From NCBI GenBank assembly GCA_045540655.1, contig JAZQHP010000014.1, forward strand, positions 1 to 24,013: a stretch of DNA of 24,013 nt, read 5' to 3'. Shown piece by piece: positions 6,875-14,633 of the stretch. Every line of letters begins with the position of its first letter. The first letter of the stretch is position 1. The DNA is from RGIG1959 sp045540655. Lineage in GTDB: Bacteria > Bacillota > Clostridia > Oscillospirales > Acutalibacteraceae. The translations under genes and the position numbers were made by a program. The notes beneath the pieces were generated by a model, which worked only from the letters and a program-made list of their open reading frames with translations, was not told where the DNA came from and did no database searches.

Positions 6875-7069
6875 ATGGACGTGGATCTGATTTTCAAGAT
6901 TGCCGCGATCGGTATCATTGTGGCGGTGCTCAATCAGGTGCTCATCCGTTCGGGACGGGAGGAGCAGGCGATGTTGACGACGCTTGCAGGACTGATCGTG
7001 GTGCTGACGATGGTGGTCACCGAAATCAGCACGCTGTTTGACACCGTCAAGTCGGTGTTTGGGTTGTGA
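6875..7069 (+). CDS. spoIIIAC: Stage III sporulation protein AC
   Basis: A 64-residue protein with two membrane segments, close to the 68 residues usual for the family. The start MDVDLIFKIAAIGIIVAVLN and the motif RSGREEQA in the loop between the helices are characteristic. It is a small integral subunit of the mother-cell SpoIIIA complex. A strong AAGGAGG site lies 10 bases before the ATG. It sits between spoIIIAB and spoIIIAD in the universal order. Confidence 0.95.
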   Translation: MDVDLIFKIAAIGIIVAVLNQVLIRSGREEQAMLTTLAGLIVVLTMVVTEISTLFDTVKSVFGL

Positions 7070-7073
7070 GACG

Positions 7074-7478
7074 ATGACGGTATGGATTTTGGCAGGAGTG
7101 GCGCTGACGGCGGCGGTCGCGGCGCTGGTACTTCGTCCGTCTATGGCGGCCATGGCAACCGCCCTGACGGTCTGTGTGGGAGCGTTGTTGTTCGCGCTGG
7201 TGCTTGACAGCGCACAGCCGCTGTTGACGCTGGTGGAGCGGTTATTGCGGACAAGCGCCCTCGGATCGGCATACAGCACGGTGCTGCTGAAAGCCTTCGG
7301 CATCGGCATTCTCTCGCAAGCCGCCGCAGACATATGCCGCGATGCGGGCGAGTCCGCGCTGGCGGGTAAGGTGGAATTCGGCGGGAAAGTATTGTTACTG
7401 TTGTGCGGTCTGCCGCTGATTGAGCATGCGGTGACATTGCTGGATGGTATCATCCGCGGACAGGCGGTGATGCCGTGA
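7074..7478 (+). CDS. spoIIIAD: Stage III sporulation protein AD
   Basis: A 134-residue polytopic membrane protein, matching the usual length of about 130. Family features include the stretch LLKAFGIGILSQAAADICRD in the middle and KVEFGGKVLLLLCGLPLIEH toward the end. An in-frame ATG exists at 7038, but it lies inside spoIIIAC and would add 12 non-hydrophobic residues; ATG 7074, just after the spoIIIAC stop, gives the normal N-terminus. The ribosome site is weak, so translation may be coupled to spoIIIAC. Its stop overlaps the spoIIIAE start. Confidence 0.93.
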   Translation: MTVWILAGVALTAAVAALVLRPSMAAMATALTVCVGALLFALVLDSAQPLLTLVERLLRTSALGSAYSTVLLKAFGIGILSQAAADICRDAGESALAGKVEFGGKVLLLLCGLPLIEHAVTLLDGIIRGQAVMP

Positions 7479-8623
7479 CGCGATGGGGAAAGACTGCTTG
7501 CGTTCTGATGCTTTGTCTGTTGTTGTCGGCGTTGTTGGCGACGGTTGCGGTTGCGCAAGGGGACGAGGAGGCGTATATGGCGGAGCAATGGGAAGCGAGC
7601 GGTTTTGAAGAGTTGTACGATCAGCTTCCCGAGGAAACGGCGCGGCTGATGGAAAAACTCGGGATCGATGCCTTTTCATGGGAAGCCTTGTGTAGCATGG
7701 ATGCTCAAACGGTCTGGTCGGCACTGTCGGATGTAATGAGTGAACAAAGCCGTGCACCGTGGCGGGCGTCGCTGGGGATGTTCGGCGGTGTGGTGATGCT
7801 CGGGGTGTACAGCGCCCTGTCGACCAACAACGCCCTGCATTCCGTGACCATGCGCACCGTCGGGATGCTGGCGGTGATGTGCCCGATGCTGGTGCCGCTG
7901 TGGCAGACGATGGCACGTACACAGGAGGCGGCGGACAGCGCCTCGGTCTTTTCGCTCAGCTTTGCACCGGTCTATGCCGGCGTACTGGCGGCGCAGGGAC
8001 AAACCGCGGCGGCGGTGTCTTACCAGACGTGGATGCTGACGGCGGCGCAAACGATCGGCGTGGCGGTCGGTCGCGTGATTTTGCCGCTGTTATATATTTC
8101 TCTGGCGCTCGGCATGGCGGGGGCGCTCAATCCCGAACATCGCCTGCGGGAGGTGGCGGGCGGTATGAACAAAGCGGCGCTGTTTCTGATCGGTCTGTCC
8201 ATGACGGTTTTTGTGGCGGTGCTGTCGTTTCAGGGCATGGTCGCGGCCACGGCGGATTCCGTCGGCGGGCGACTCATGCGCTTTTCGGTGGCGGGTTTTG
8301 TGCCGGTGGTCGGCGGATCACTGTCCGAAGCACTGTACACCGTGCGCGGGTGCTTGTCTGCACTGCGCGGGACGGTCGGTGGGTTCGGTGTGCTGGCGAT
8401 CGTGATGATTCTGTTGCCCACGTGGATGGAATGCGTGATGTGGAGCTGGATGCTGTTTCCTGTGAAAACCGCCGCGGCCATGCTGGGCTTCGGCGATCTG
8501 GAGGCGGTGTTGGCGGTGGTGCAGGGCGTGGTAAAGACGTTGATCGGGGTGCTGTCGGCATGTGCGTTGTTTATGGTTGTGTCGCTGACGGTAATGACTA
8601 TGACGGGAGGGACGATACGATGA
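7475..8623 (+). CDS. spoIIIAE: Stage III sporulation protein AE
   Basis: A 382-residue multi-spanning membrane protein, the largest membrane subunit of the SpoIIIA complex. A signal-like segment (LMLCLLLSALLATVAVAQG) comes first, followed by a soluble stretch of about 80 residues containing YDQLPEET, then a series of hydrophobic segments. The length agrees with the roughly 390 residues of the family. It starts at GTG 7475, which overlaps the spoIIIAD stop by four bases, indicating translational coupling. Its own TGA overlaps the spoIIIAF ATG in an ATGA arrangement. Confidence 0.94.
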   Translation: MTRWGKTACVLMLCLLLSALLATVAVAQGDEEAYMAEQWEASGFEELYDQLPEETARLMEKLGIDAFSWEALCSMDAQTVWSALSDVMSEQSRAPWRASLGMFGGVVMLGVYSALSTNNALHSVTMRTVGMLAVMCPMLVPLWQTMARTQEAADSASVFSLSFAPVYAGVLAAQGQTAAAVSYQTWMLTAAQTIGVAVGRVILPLLYISLALGMAGALNPEHRLREVAGGMNKAALFLIGLSMTVFVAVLSFQGMVAATADSVGGRLMRFSVAGFVPVVGGSLSEALYTVRGCLSALRGTVGGFGVLAIVMILLPTWMECVMWSWMLFPVKTAAAMLGFGDLEAVLAVVQGVVKTLIGVLSACALFMVVSLTVMTMTGGTIR

Positions 8624-9093
8624 TGGTGCTTCGCGAATGGGCAGGAAGCTTTCTGGCGGCGGGGATGGCATGCGCGTTGCTTGCTACGCTTTCTCCGGGT
8701 GGCGGCGTGAGACGGGCGTTCGGTGTGCTGACGGCACTGTTGATGTTGTGTTCCCTGCTGTCACCGATTCAAACGCTCGTGCATACGCTTGCGGATGGCT
8801 TTGTTGTCTCGCCGACAGAAACACCTGTGTCGCAGGCATTGAGCGATACCGCCGCCTCGCAGGCGATTTCCGTGATTGAGGAAGCGCTGTATCGTGATGC
8901 GACGGAACGGTTGGCGGACACGGATATGACCTTAAAACGGGTTCGCGTCCGACGGGATAGAACGCAGGAACAGCGCATATACATTAATAAAGCAGAGCTG
9001 GTATTTGATAAACAGGACGCCCCGATCGATCCGATGACGGTGCAGAAGCTGTCGATGGCATGGGGGATTCCGACGGAGGTGTATTATGGCTGA
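8620..9093 (+). CDS. spoIIIAF: Stage III sporulation protein AF
   Basis: A 157-residue protein with two N-terminal membrane segments (about 6-25 and 32-52) followed by a soluble domain. The end of that domain, near IYINKAELVFDKQD, resembles the ring-forming fold of this family. The start is ATG 8620 with GGGAGG nine bases upstream; an immediate second ATG at 8623 is an alternative. It overlaps spoIIIAE by four bases and spoIIIAG by eight. The open frame extends far upstream through spoIIIAE, but only this portion is the gene. Confidence 0.92.
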   Translation: MMVLREWAGSFLAAGMACALLATLSPGGGVRRAFGVLTALLMLCSLLSPIQTLVHTLADGFVVSPTETPVSQALSDTAASQAISVIEEALYRDATERLADTDMTLKRVRVRRDRTQEQRIYINKAELVFDKQDAPIDPMTVQKLSMAWGIPTEVYYG

Positions 9094-9652
9094 TATTCGG
9101 CGGTGGTGGGAAGCTGTCACTGCGCGCTTCGCAGGGGAAAAGACCATACGCCTTGTTGTGGCGGCGGGCGTGATCGGGATGGCGCTGATCGCGCTGTCTG
9201 CGGTATGGCATACGCCGTCCGCTCCCGCGCCCGCCGAGGACGACGGCGCGTTGTATACCCAGGCGCTGGAAACACGCCTGGAAGAGCTGGTGACGGCGGT
9301 ACAAGGCGCGGGAAAAGCGCATGTGATGGTGACGTTGGAAAATACCGTGGAATATGTGTACGCCAACGAGGAAACCGTCAATTCCGATCACTCACAAAGC
9401 GACAGCGGGGATATTTCTTCGCGGGATGACAGCCGTAAAACGGTGGTGACGGTGGACGCGCAGGACGGCAAGCAAGGCTTGCTTGTGACCGAAATTCAGC
9501 CCACCGTACGCGGCGTGGTGGTGGCGTGCGAAGGAGCAGAATACGAGGATGTGACGAAGAGGGTGACGCTGGCGATCAAAACGGCACTGAACATTACCGA
9601 CAAACGGGTCTGTGTGATCCCGTATGCAAGCAAAGGAGAGATGGGTCAATGA
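9086..9652 (+). CDS. spoIIIAG: Stage III sporulation protein AG
   Basis: A 188-residue protein with one N-terminal membrane helix (about residues 21-43) and a soluble domain that, in studied relatives, forms a large ring in the space between mother cell and forespore. The typical pattern is present: LETRLEELVTAVQGAGKAHV, then a polar Ser/Asp-rich insertion (about 98-117), then VTEIQPTVRGVVVACEGAE and a final LAIKTALNITDKRVCVI. The insertion corresponds to the variable beta-triangle region. It overlaps spoIIIAF by eight bases and spoIIIAH by four. Confidence 0.95.
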   Translation: MADIRRWWEAVTARFAGEKTIRLVVAAGVIGMALIALSAVWHTPSAPAPAEDDGALYTQALETRLEELVTAVQGAGKAHVMVTLENTVEYVYANEETVNSDHSQSDSGDISSRDDSRKTVVTVDAQDGKQGLLVTEIQPTVRGVVVACEGAEYEDVTKRVTLAIKTALNITDKRVCVIPYASKGEMGQ

Positions 9653-10200
9653 AAGCAAAACGATTCGGCAAGAAACAAGCGGTGCTCGCGGTGATGGTGT
9701 TGCTCCTCGGCGCGGCAGTCTATCTGAATTATCATGTCGCCGAGCATACGCCGCTTACGGCAGGCAGTGACACGACGGTGCAGGAATCCGAAACCACAAA
9801 CACCACCAAAGCGCTCGGGGAGTCGCAGTTTGTCAGCAACACCACGGCGGCAACCGATTATTTCACCGAAGTTCGCGCGGATCGGGAGGCGACGCGGGAG
9901 GAGGCGCTGGCACTCGTGCAGGAAACGCTGGCAGATGTCAAGCTCGACGACGCCACCAAACGTACGATGATGGAAACAGCGGCGGCGGTTGCGGCGGCGA
10001 TGGATCAGGAGAATGCGGTGGAAAGCCTGATCAAGGCAAAGGGATACAGCGACAGCGTGGTGTTCATCGAGCAGGATCGCTGTCATGTGGTGGTCCGTGC
10101 GACGGAGCTCACCGAGGCGCAAACCCTGCAGATCGCGCAGATCGTGATGGCGCAAACGGCAGTACCTGCCGCGAACATCAATATTCTGGCGGTGCCCTGA
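9649..10200 (+). CDS. spoIIIAH: Stage III sporulation protein AH (SpoIIQ partner)
   Basis: A 183-residue single-pass protein whose extracellular domain is known in relatives to bind forespore SpoIIQ and to resemble YscJ/FliF ring proteins. The start is KR-rich, followed by one membrane helix (about 11-30), a Thr/Ser-rich linker, and then the domain beginning DYFTEVRADREATREEALAL. Its end, ESLIKAKGYSDSVVFIEQD, is typical of the family. ATG 9649 overlaps the spoIIIAG stop and has AAGGAG about 11 bases upstream. It is somewhat shorter than the Bacillus protein (about 218), which is usual in Clostridia. It closes the operon. Confidence 0.95.
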   Translation: MKAKRFGKKQAVLAVMVLLLGAAVYLNYHVAEHTPLTAGSDTTVQESETTNTTKALGESQFVSNTTAATDYFTEVRADREATREEALALVQETLADVKLDDATKRTMMETAAAVAAAMDQENAVESLIKAKGYSDSVVFIEQDRCHVVVRATELTEAQTLQIAQIVMAQTAVPAANINILAVP

Positions 10201-10253
10201 ACGGACGGCGGTCCTTGAATTTTGTAAGATTTTATGAATTTTTGAAAAAGCGG

Positions 10254-10282
10254 TTGCGTTACGGGCGAATCGGTGGTATACT
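10254..10282 (+). promoter_or_regulatory. Sigma-A promoter of the Asp23-family gene
   Basis: A -35-like TTGCGT (10254-10259) is followed after 17 bases by TATACT (10277-10282). It lies about 37 bases before the start codon of the Asp23 gene, in an AT-rich gap after spoIIIAH. With the terminator downstream, this makes the Asp23 gene a likely single-gene transcript. Confidence 0.6.
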
Positions 10283-10318
10283 AATAGCAGTTATAAATCT
10301 ATAAGGGGGCGCTCCAAG

Positions 10319-10693
10319 ATGAGTGATAAAACCAATTTGCCGACCGATGGCAGCTGTATTATTTCCGAAGAAGTGATCGCGACGATCGCGGGGAACGCGG
10401 CGTTGGAAGTGGAAGGCGTGGCGGCACTCGCCCAACGCCCCATCAATGTCCGCGGTGTGATGGCGACCGGCGCGGCGCGCTCGGTCGGTGTGATCAGCAA
10501 CCCGAACGAAACCGTGTTGGATATGTACATCCTGACGACCCTGACCGCGCACATTCCGACGCTGGCGGAGGAAGTGCAGAAATCGGTCAAATCCGCTGTA
10601 CAATCCATGACGGGCAGCCCCGTCACCAAGGTGAACGTCCATGTGGTCGGTGTCGCCCAAGAACCTCAAACAACCGAAGAAACGGATGACTGA
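10319..10693 (+). CDS. Asp23/Gls24 family envelope stress-response protein
   Basis: A 124-residue protein of the Asp23/Gls24 family (DUF322). The family pattern is clear: ISEEVIATIAGNAALEVEGV near the start, a hydrophobic strand VLDMYILTTL in the centre, then VQKSVKSAVQSMTGSPVTKV and VNVHVVGV. Relatives associate with the membrane and are linked to envelope stress, but a biochemical role is not established. AAGGGGG lies about 10 bases before the ATG. In Bacillus the equivalent gene (yqhY) follows accB-accC, which are absent here. It keeps its place between spoIIIAH and nusB. Confidence 0.93.
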   Translation: MSDKTNLPTDGSCIISEEVIATIAGNAALEVEGVAALAQRPINVRGVMATGAARSVGVISNPNETVLDMYILTTLTAHIPTLAEEVQKSVKSAVQSMTGSPVTKVNVHVVGVAQEPQTTEETDD

Positions 10694-10740
10694 TTGTTCT
10701 CCTTCCGCGCGGTGTTTGTGGACGGAAACACAGTGAGGCG

Positions 10741-10773
10741 AAAACCCTCCGCATAGTGGAGGGTTTTCTTTGT
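10741..10773 (+). terminator. Rho-independent terminator after the Asp23-family gene
   Basis: AAAACCCTCC (10741-10750) and GGAGGGTTTT (10758-10767) form a perfect 10-bp stem with a seven-base loop, continuing into CTTTGTTC. It ends 60 bases before nusB. The A-tract on the left arm means it could also act on the opposite strand, but no gene ends there on that strand. Confidence 0.88.
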
Positions 10774-10784
10774 TCTATCAGTAA

Positions 10785-10807
10785 CGATACAAAGCCGTAT
10801 CGGCTTT
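10785..10807 (+). promoter_or_regulatory. Two mutually exclusive small hairpins upstream of nusB
   Basis: CGATAC (10785-10790) can pair with GTATCG (10797-10802), or AAAGCC (10791-10796) can pair with GGCTTT (10802-10807). The two stems share bases and cannot form together. They end about 25 bases before the nusB ATG, near its ribosome site AAAGGA. This may be a small regulatory leader or chance; I found no convincing nusB promoter. Confidence 0.25.
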
Positions 10808-10832
10808 TGAAAAGAAAGGACGGAAATCCGTT

Positions 10833-11261
10833 ATGGCACGACGTAAATCCAGAGAGCTGGCGTTCTTGCTGTTGTTTGAACGTTGCTTTGACGAATCCGA
10901 TATGCAGGATATCATCGACCGTGCGGTGGAAGCGCGTGATATCGAACCCGATGAGTTTGCACTGCAGCTTGCCAAGGGTGCGGACGAATGCATGGTGCAA
11001 TCGGATCACCTGATTGAAGAGCATGCGCACCGCTGGAGTAAGACGCGTTTGTCCAAGGTGTCGCTGTCGATCCTGCGTCTGGCACTGTACGAAATGCAGT
11101 TTGTGGACGAAAGTCCCGTCAGCGTGGCGATCAACGAAGCTGTGGAACTGGCGAAAAAATACGGTGAGGAGGACGAAGCGTCCTTCGTCAACGGTATTTT
11201 AGGGTCTGTGGCGCGAAAAATCGGCGATGCCGACGAAATATCCGAGGTGGAGTCGACGTGA
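10833..11261 (+). CDS. nusB: Transcription antitermination factor NusB
   Basis: A 142-residue all-helical RNA-binding protein that joins NusE (ribosomal S10) on boxA RNA to prevent early termination of rRNA transcription. The N-terminal arginine-rich signature MARRKSRELAFLLLFE is typical, as are WSKTRLSKVSLSILRLALYE and PVSVAINEAVELAKKYG in the second half and FVNGILGSVAR at the end. The length is normal. The start at 10833 has AAAGGA about 12 bases upstream. The next gene's GTG overlaps its stop, so the downstream run is probably translated as a coupled operon. Confidence 0.96.
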   Translation: MARRKSRELAFLLLFERCFDESDMQDIIDRAVEARDIEPDEFALQLAKGADECMVQSDHLIEEHAHRWSKTRLSKVSLSILRLALYEMQFVDESPVSVAINEAVELAKKYGEEDEASFVNGILGSVARKIGDADEISEVEST

Positions 11262-12199
11262 AAGCATTAGGAATCGATACCAGCAATTACACGACCTCGG
11301 TGGCGCGGTATGATCGGGACGGCGACTGCATGAACCTGGAACAGAAGCCGCTTCCTGTGGCGGAAGGCAAACTGGGCCTTCGCCAAAGCGACGCGCTGTT
11401 TCATCATGTGTGCCAGTTGCCTGAACTTTTTGAAACGCTTCGGGCGAATGCGTGTTGCTGCTTTGACTGCGTCGGTGCGTCGGATCGCCCGCGGCAGGTC
11501 GCCGGATCATATATGCCCTGTTTTCTGGCGGGTGTCAGCGCGGCGCGTCAGATCGCCGCGTGTTGCGGCGTTCCCGTTTACACCTTTACGCATCAGCAGG
11601 GACACGTGGCTGCGGCATTATACGGCTCCAAGCAGGTGGCTTTGATGGAACGACCGTTCCTGGCGTTTCACGTGTCGGGCGGCACCACCGATTTGTTGCG
11701 CGTGGAGCCGGACAAAGATGTCGTGTTGCGGTGCCGCGTGGTGGCACAGTCGCTCGATCTTAAAGCCGGTCAGCTGATCGATCGTGTCGGTGCTATGCTT
11801 GGCGTGCCGTTCCCGGCGGGTCCCGGGCTGGAAGAATTCGCCAAACAGGCGACCGGACATTTCAAACCGCGCGCCTCGATGGACGGCGAAAACTGCCATC
11901 TGTCGGGTGTGCAGAATCAATGCGAAACCATGTGGAAACAGGGCGCTCCCAAAGAGGACGTCGCGAAGTTTTGTTTACAAAGCGTGCAGGCGGCGCTGGT
12001 CGCGATGATGGAAAAGGTCCTGACGCTGTACGGCGAAATACCGCTTGTTTGCGCCGGCGGTGTCATGTCAAACCAGATGATCCGGCAAACCATGGCGGAT
12101 CGTTTCGGCGGTCATTTTGCCCTCCCGCGGTTTTCGGCGGATAATGCGGCAGGTATCGCGTTACTCACAGCCATCCGACACGAACAGCTTATGTGGTGA
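11258..12199 (+). CDS. TsaD/Kae1-like protein (peptidase M22 family paralogue)
   Basis: A 313-residue member of the Kae1/TsaD ASKHA fold. TsaD itself makes the t6A modification of tRNA; this looks like a divergent paralogue. The metal-binding HxxxH is present as HQQGH (112-116), the nucleotide-binding SGGTTD at 140-145, the GAMLGVPFPAGPGLEEFA segment in the middle, and SADNAAGIA near the end. The N-terminal signature reads GIDTSNYTTSVA, lacking the CDE of ordinary TsaD (ETSCDET). Several unusual cysteines occur in a CCCFDC cluster (66-71). GTG 11258 overlaps the nusB stop. The gene is found between nusB and xseA in Clostridia as far as I recall, which argues for a conserved but unknown role. 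Confidence 0.85.
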   Translation: MKALGIDTSNYTTSVARYDRDGDCMNLEQKPLPVAEGKLGLRQSDALFHHVCQLPELFETLRANACCCFDCVGASDRPRQVAGSYMPCFLAGVSAARQIAACCGVPVYTFTHQQGHVAAALYGSKQVALMERPFLAFHVSGGTTDLLRVEPDKDVVLRCRVVAQSLDLKAGQLIDRVGAMLGVPFPAGPGLEEFAKQATGHFKPRASMDGENCHLSGVQNQCETMWKQGAPKEDVAKFCLQSVQAALVAMMEKVLTLYGEIPLVCAGGVMSNQMIRQTMADRFGGHFALPRFSADNAAGIALLTAIRHEQLMW

Positions 12200-12207
12200 A
12201 AAAAACA

Positions 12208-13401
12208 ATGAAAGTTATTTCCATTTCACAACTGAATCGGTATGTGAAATCGCTTCTGGAAGGCGACCGCAACATTGCGGCGGTCTATATCGGCGGCGAA
12301 ATCAGCAACTTTACCAATCATTATAAATCGGGTCATCTGTACATGTCACTCAAGGACGAAAATGCGCTTGTGCGGGCTGTGATGTTCCGCGGCGCGGCGT
12401 CCAAGCTGACCTTCACACCCGAAAATGGCATGAAGGTCATCGTCAAAGCGCGGGTGTCGCTCTATGAAAAGGATGGCTCCTATCAATTGTATATTGATGC
12501 CATGCAACCCGACGGTGTCGGCGCTCTGCAGATTGCGTTTGAGCAGTTGAAAAAGAAACTGGCGGCGGAAGGGCTGTTCGATGAGGCGCACAAGCGTCCT
12601 CTGAAACCCTATCCACGCACGGTCGGTGTGGTCACGTCCCCGACGGGTGCGGCGGTGAGAGATATTCTGAATGTTCTCGGGCGTCGCTATCCGATGGCGA
12701 AGGTGCTGTTTGCGCCTGTGCTTGTGCAGGGTGAAGGTGCACCGCCGCAGATTGTGGATGCGATTGAACGCATGAACGCGCTCGACGACGTGGATGTCCT
12801 GATCGTCGGACGCGGCGGCGGTTCACTTGAGGAACTGTGGGCGTTTAACGATGAACGGGTGGCGCGTGCGGTGTATGCTTCGCGCATTCCCGTGATTTCG
12901 GCGGTCGGGCATGAAACGGATTTCACGATCTGCGATTTTGTCGCGGATCTGCGCGCTCCCACGCCTTCGGCGGCGGCGGAGTTGGCGGTGCCCGAAACCA
13001 CCGCTGTTCTGCAACATCTGGCAAGAATGCAGGATCGCCGTGAGCAATGGTTGCTTCGGCGGTTGGATGCCGAGCGACATCGTTTGCAGGGCATGGCGGA
13101 AAAACGATGCCTCAGCTCACCGCTTTTTTATGTAGAAGAACGACAGATGCGTCTGGATTATATGGTGCAGGCATTGTCAGCGGCACAAAGCCGTGAATGC
13201 CATCGTGCGGGGCAACGCCTCGCCGCCAACGCCGCAAAGCTGGATGCGCTCAGCCCCTTGAAGGTGCTCGGGCGCGGCTATGCGATTCCCTACAAAGGGG
13301 AACAGGTGGTTGCATCGGTGAAGGATGTGGCGGCGGGAGATCGGGTGCGCCTTCGCGTGAGCGACGGTGAGATCGCCTGCACCGTGGAAGAAGGTCAATG
13401 A
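12208..13401 (+). CDS. xseA: Exodeoxyribonuclease VII large subunit
   Basis: A 397-residue nuclease subunit that with XseB degrades single-stranded DNA into oligonucleotides during repair. The N-terminal OB-fold domain (about 1-100) contains AAVYIGGEISNFTNHYKSGHLYMSLKD (residues 25 onward). The catalytic domain begins with PRTVGVVTSPTGAAVRDI and includes VDVLIVGRGGGSLEELWAFN, then PVISAVGHETDFTICDFVAD and LRAPTPSAAAELAVP. ATG 12208 is chosen because GGTGA lies eight bases upstream and the N-terminus MKVISISQLNRYV fits; the upstream GTGs at 12193 and 12196 overlap the previous gene. It is followed directly by its partner xseB. Confidence 0.96.
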   Translation: MKVISISQLNRYVKSLLEGDRNIAAVYIGGEISNFTNHYKSGHLYMSLKDENALVRAVMFRGAASKLTFTPENGMKVIVKARVSLYEKDGSYQLYIDAMQPDGVGALQIAFEQLKKKLAAEGLFDEAHKRPLKPYPRTVGVVTSPTGAAVRDILNVLGRRYPMAKVLFAPVLVQGEGAPPQIVDAIERMNALDDVDVLIVGRGGGSLEELWAFNDERVARAVYASRIPVISAVGHETDFTICDFVADLRAPTPSAAAELAVPETTAVLQHLARMQDRREQWLLRRLDAERHRLQGMAEKRCLSSPLFYVEERQMRLDYMVQALSAAQSRECHRAGQRLAANAAKLDALSPLKVLGRGYAIPYKGEQVVASVKDVAAGDRVRLRVSDGEIACTVEEGQ

Positions 13402-13418
13402 AAACGGAGGAAGAACGT

Positions 13419-13679
13419 ATGGCTTCTCAAATGACGTTTGAACAGGCAATGGCTCGTCTGGAGCAGATTGTGGCGACGCTGGAAGGCGGTCGCTGTACGT
13501 TGGATGAATCGATGCGCCTGTTTGAAGAAGGTGCCAAGCTGACGGCGTTTTGTCGGAAGGCGCTTCAGGCGGCCGAGCAAAAGATCGTCAAACTCACCGC
13601 CGCCGAAAGCGGCAGCGGCGAAGAACTGACCGTGCCCGATGATACGGAACAATCCATGGGCGAGGCGCTCAGTGAATAA
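13419..13679 (+). CDS. xseB: Exodeoxyribonuclease VII small subunit
   Basis: An 86-residue small subunit of exonuclease VII. The whole family signature is present: MTFEQAMARLEQIVATLEGG, then LDESMRLFEEGAKLTAFC, then a helix ending AAEQKIVKL and an acidic tail. ATG 13419 has GGAGG eight bases upstream and gives the normal length; an in-frame ATG at 13398 overlaps the xseA stop and would add seven residues (MKTEEER). Confidence 0.95.
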   Translation: MASQMTFEQAMARLEQIVATLEGGRCTLDESMRLFEEGAKLTAFCRKALQAAEQKIVKLTAAESGSGEELTVPDDTEQSMGEALSE

Positions 13680-13719
13680 ATAGATTCCGGGTTGAATTTG
13701 CGAAAGGAATGTGAGCCTT

Positions 13720-14613
13720 ATGAGCCTGTATTCGGAAACCATGCGCTCTTATGCCGCGATGGTGGAGGAAGCGCTGACGGCGTCTATGCCGCCGATAGAT
13801 ACCTTGCAACAGACAGTTGCCAAGGCGATGGCGTACGCCTGCGCCGCGGGCGGCAAGCGCCTGCGCCCCGTGCTGGTGCTGACGTTTGCCGAGTTGTGCG
13901 GCGGTACGGCAAAACAGGCGGTGCCTTTTGCGTGTGCGATGGAGATGATCCATTGCTATTCGCTGGTACATGACGATCTGCCCTGTATGGATAACAGCCT
14001 GCTTCGTCGCGGTCGTCCGTCCACCTTTGCGGTGTACGGCGAGGATATGGCGTTGCTGGCAGGCGACGGCTTGCTGACGTATGCGTTTGAACACGCGCTG
14101 TCCGAATCGGCTGTGGAAGCCGTCGGCGCGACGGCCGCCGTACAAGCGGTGCACTGTCTGGCGACGGCGGCGGGCATCGGCGGTATGGTCGGCGGTCAGA
14201 CGATCGATCTGGAAAGCGAAGGCAAAACGATTGATCTGGAAACGTTGCAGGAACTGCAAAAAGGCAAAACGGGTGCGCTGATCAAAGCGTCCTGCGAAAT
14301 GGGCGCGATTCTGGGCGGCGCATCGCCGGCACTTCGCGAAGCGGCGGCCATGTACGGTGCCGAACTCGGCAGGGCGTTCCAGATCGTGGACGACATTCTG
14401 GATGTCACGGCGTCCGAACAACGGCTCGGTAAGCCGACGGGCGCGGATGCCGATAACGAAAAAGTGACGTATGTATCCTTGCTGGGACTGGAAGAGGCGC
14501 GTCGCCGCGCACAACAGCATACACAGCATGCGCTGGATGCCCTGGAGGTATTCGGTGAGCGCGCGGAGGATTTGCGGGCGATGACCCGACAGATGCTGTC
14601 CAGAGATCATTAA
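13720..14613 (+). CDS. ispA: Polyprenyl (farnesyl/geranyl) diphosphate synthase
   Basis: A 297-residue trans-prenyltransferase that condenses DMAPP/GPP with IPP, making farnesyl diphosphate for undecaprenyl and other isoprenoids. GGKRLRP (44-50) binds IPP; the first Asp-rich motif is DDLPCMD (85-91) followed by RRGRPS; the second is DDILD (224-228). The residues after the first motif read DNSLLRRG rather than the usual DNDDLRRG, but the metal ligands are intact. ATG 13720 has AAAGGA about 11 bases upstream; a GTG at 13711 would be too close to it. It belongs with the dxs gene downstream in the same pathway. Confidence 0.94.
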   Translation: MSLYSETMRSYAAMVEEALTASMPPIDTLQQTVAKAMAYACAAGGKRLRPVLVLTFAELCGGTAKQAVPFACAMEMIHCYSLVHDDLPCMDNSLLRRGRPSTFAVYGEDMALLAGDGLLTYAFEHALSESAVEAVGATAAVQAVHCLATAAGIGGMVGGQTIDLESEGKTIDLETLQELQKGKTGALIKASCEMGAILGGASPALREAAAMYGAELGRAFQIVDDILDVTASEQRLGKPTGADADNEKVTYVSLLGLEEARRRAQQHTQHALDALEVFGERAEDLRAMTRQMLSRDH

Positions 14614-14633
14614 AGAAGCGGAGGAATCCTTTC

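Noticed and set aside
5870..7588. 572-codon minus-strand frame across the spoIIIA operon
   Set aside because: Pro/Arg/Ser-rich translation typical of antisense frames in GC-rich DNA; it crosses five well-supported genes.
7759..8619. Upstream extension of the spoIIIAF frame through spoIIIAE
   Set aside because: Gly/Arg-rich frame-shadow sequence; the SpoIIIAF protein clearly begins at 8620 with a good ribosome site.
10203..10214. Possible terminator after spoIIIAH (GGAC/GTCC stem)
   Set aside because: Only four base pairs and no clean T run; too weak to call, so the end of the spoIIIA transcript is left open.
10756..11013. Small open frame between the Asp23 gene and nusB on the plus strand
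   Set aside because: It starts inside the terminator loop and overlaps nusB out of frame; no ribosome site or family resemblance.
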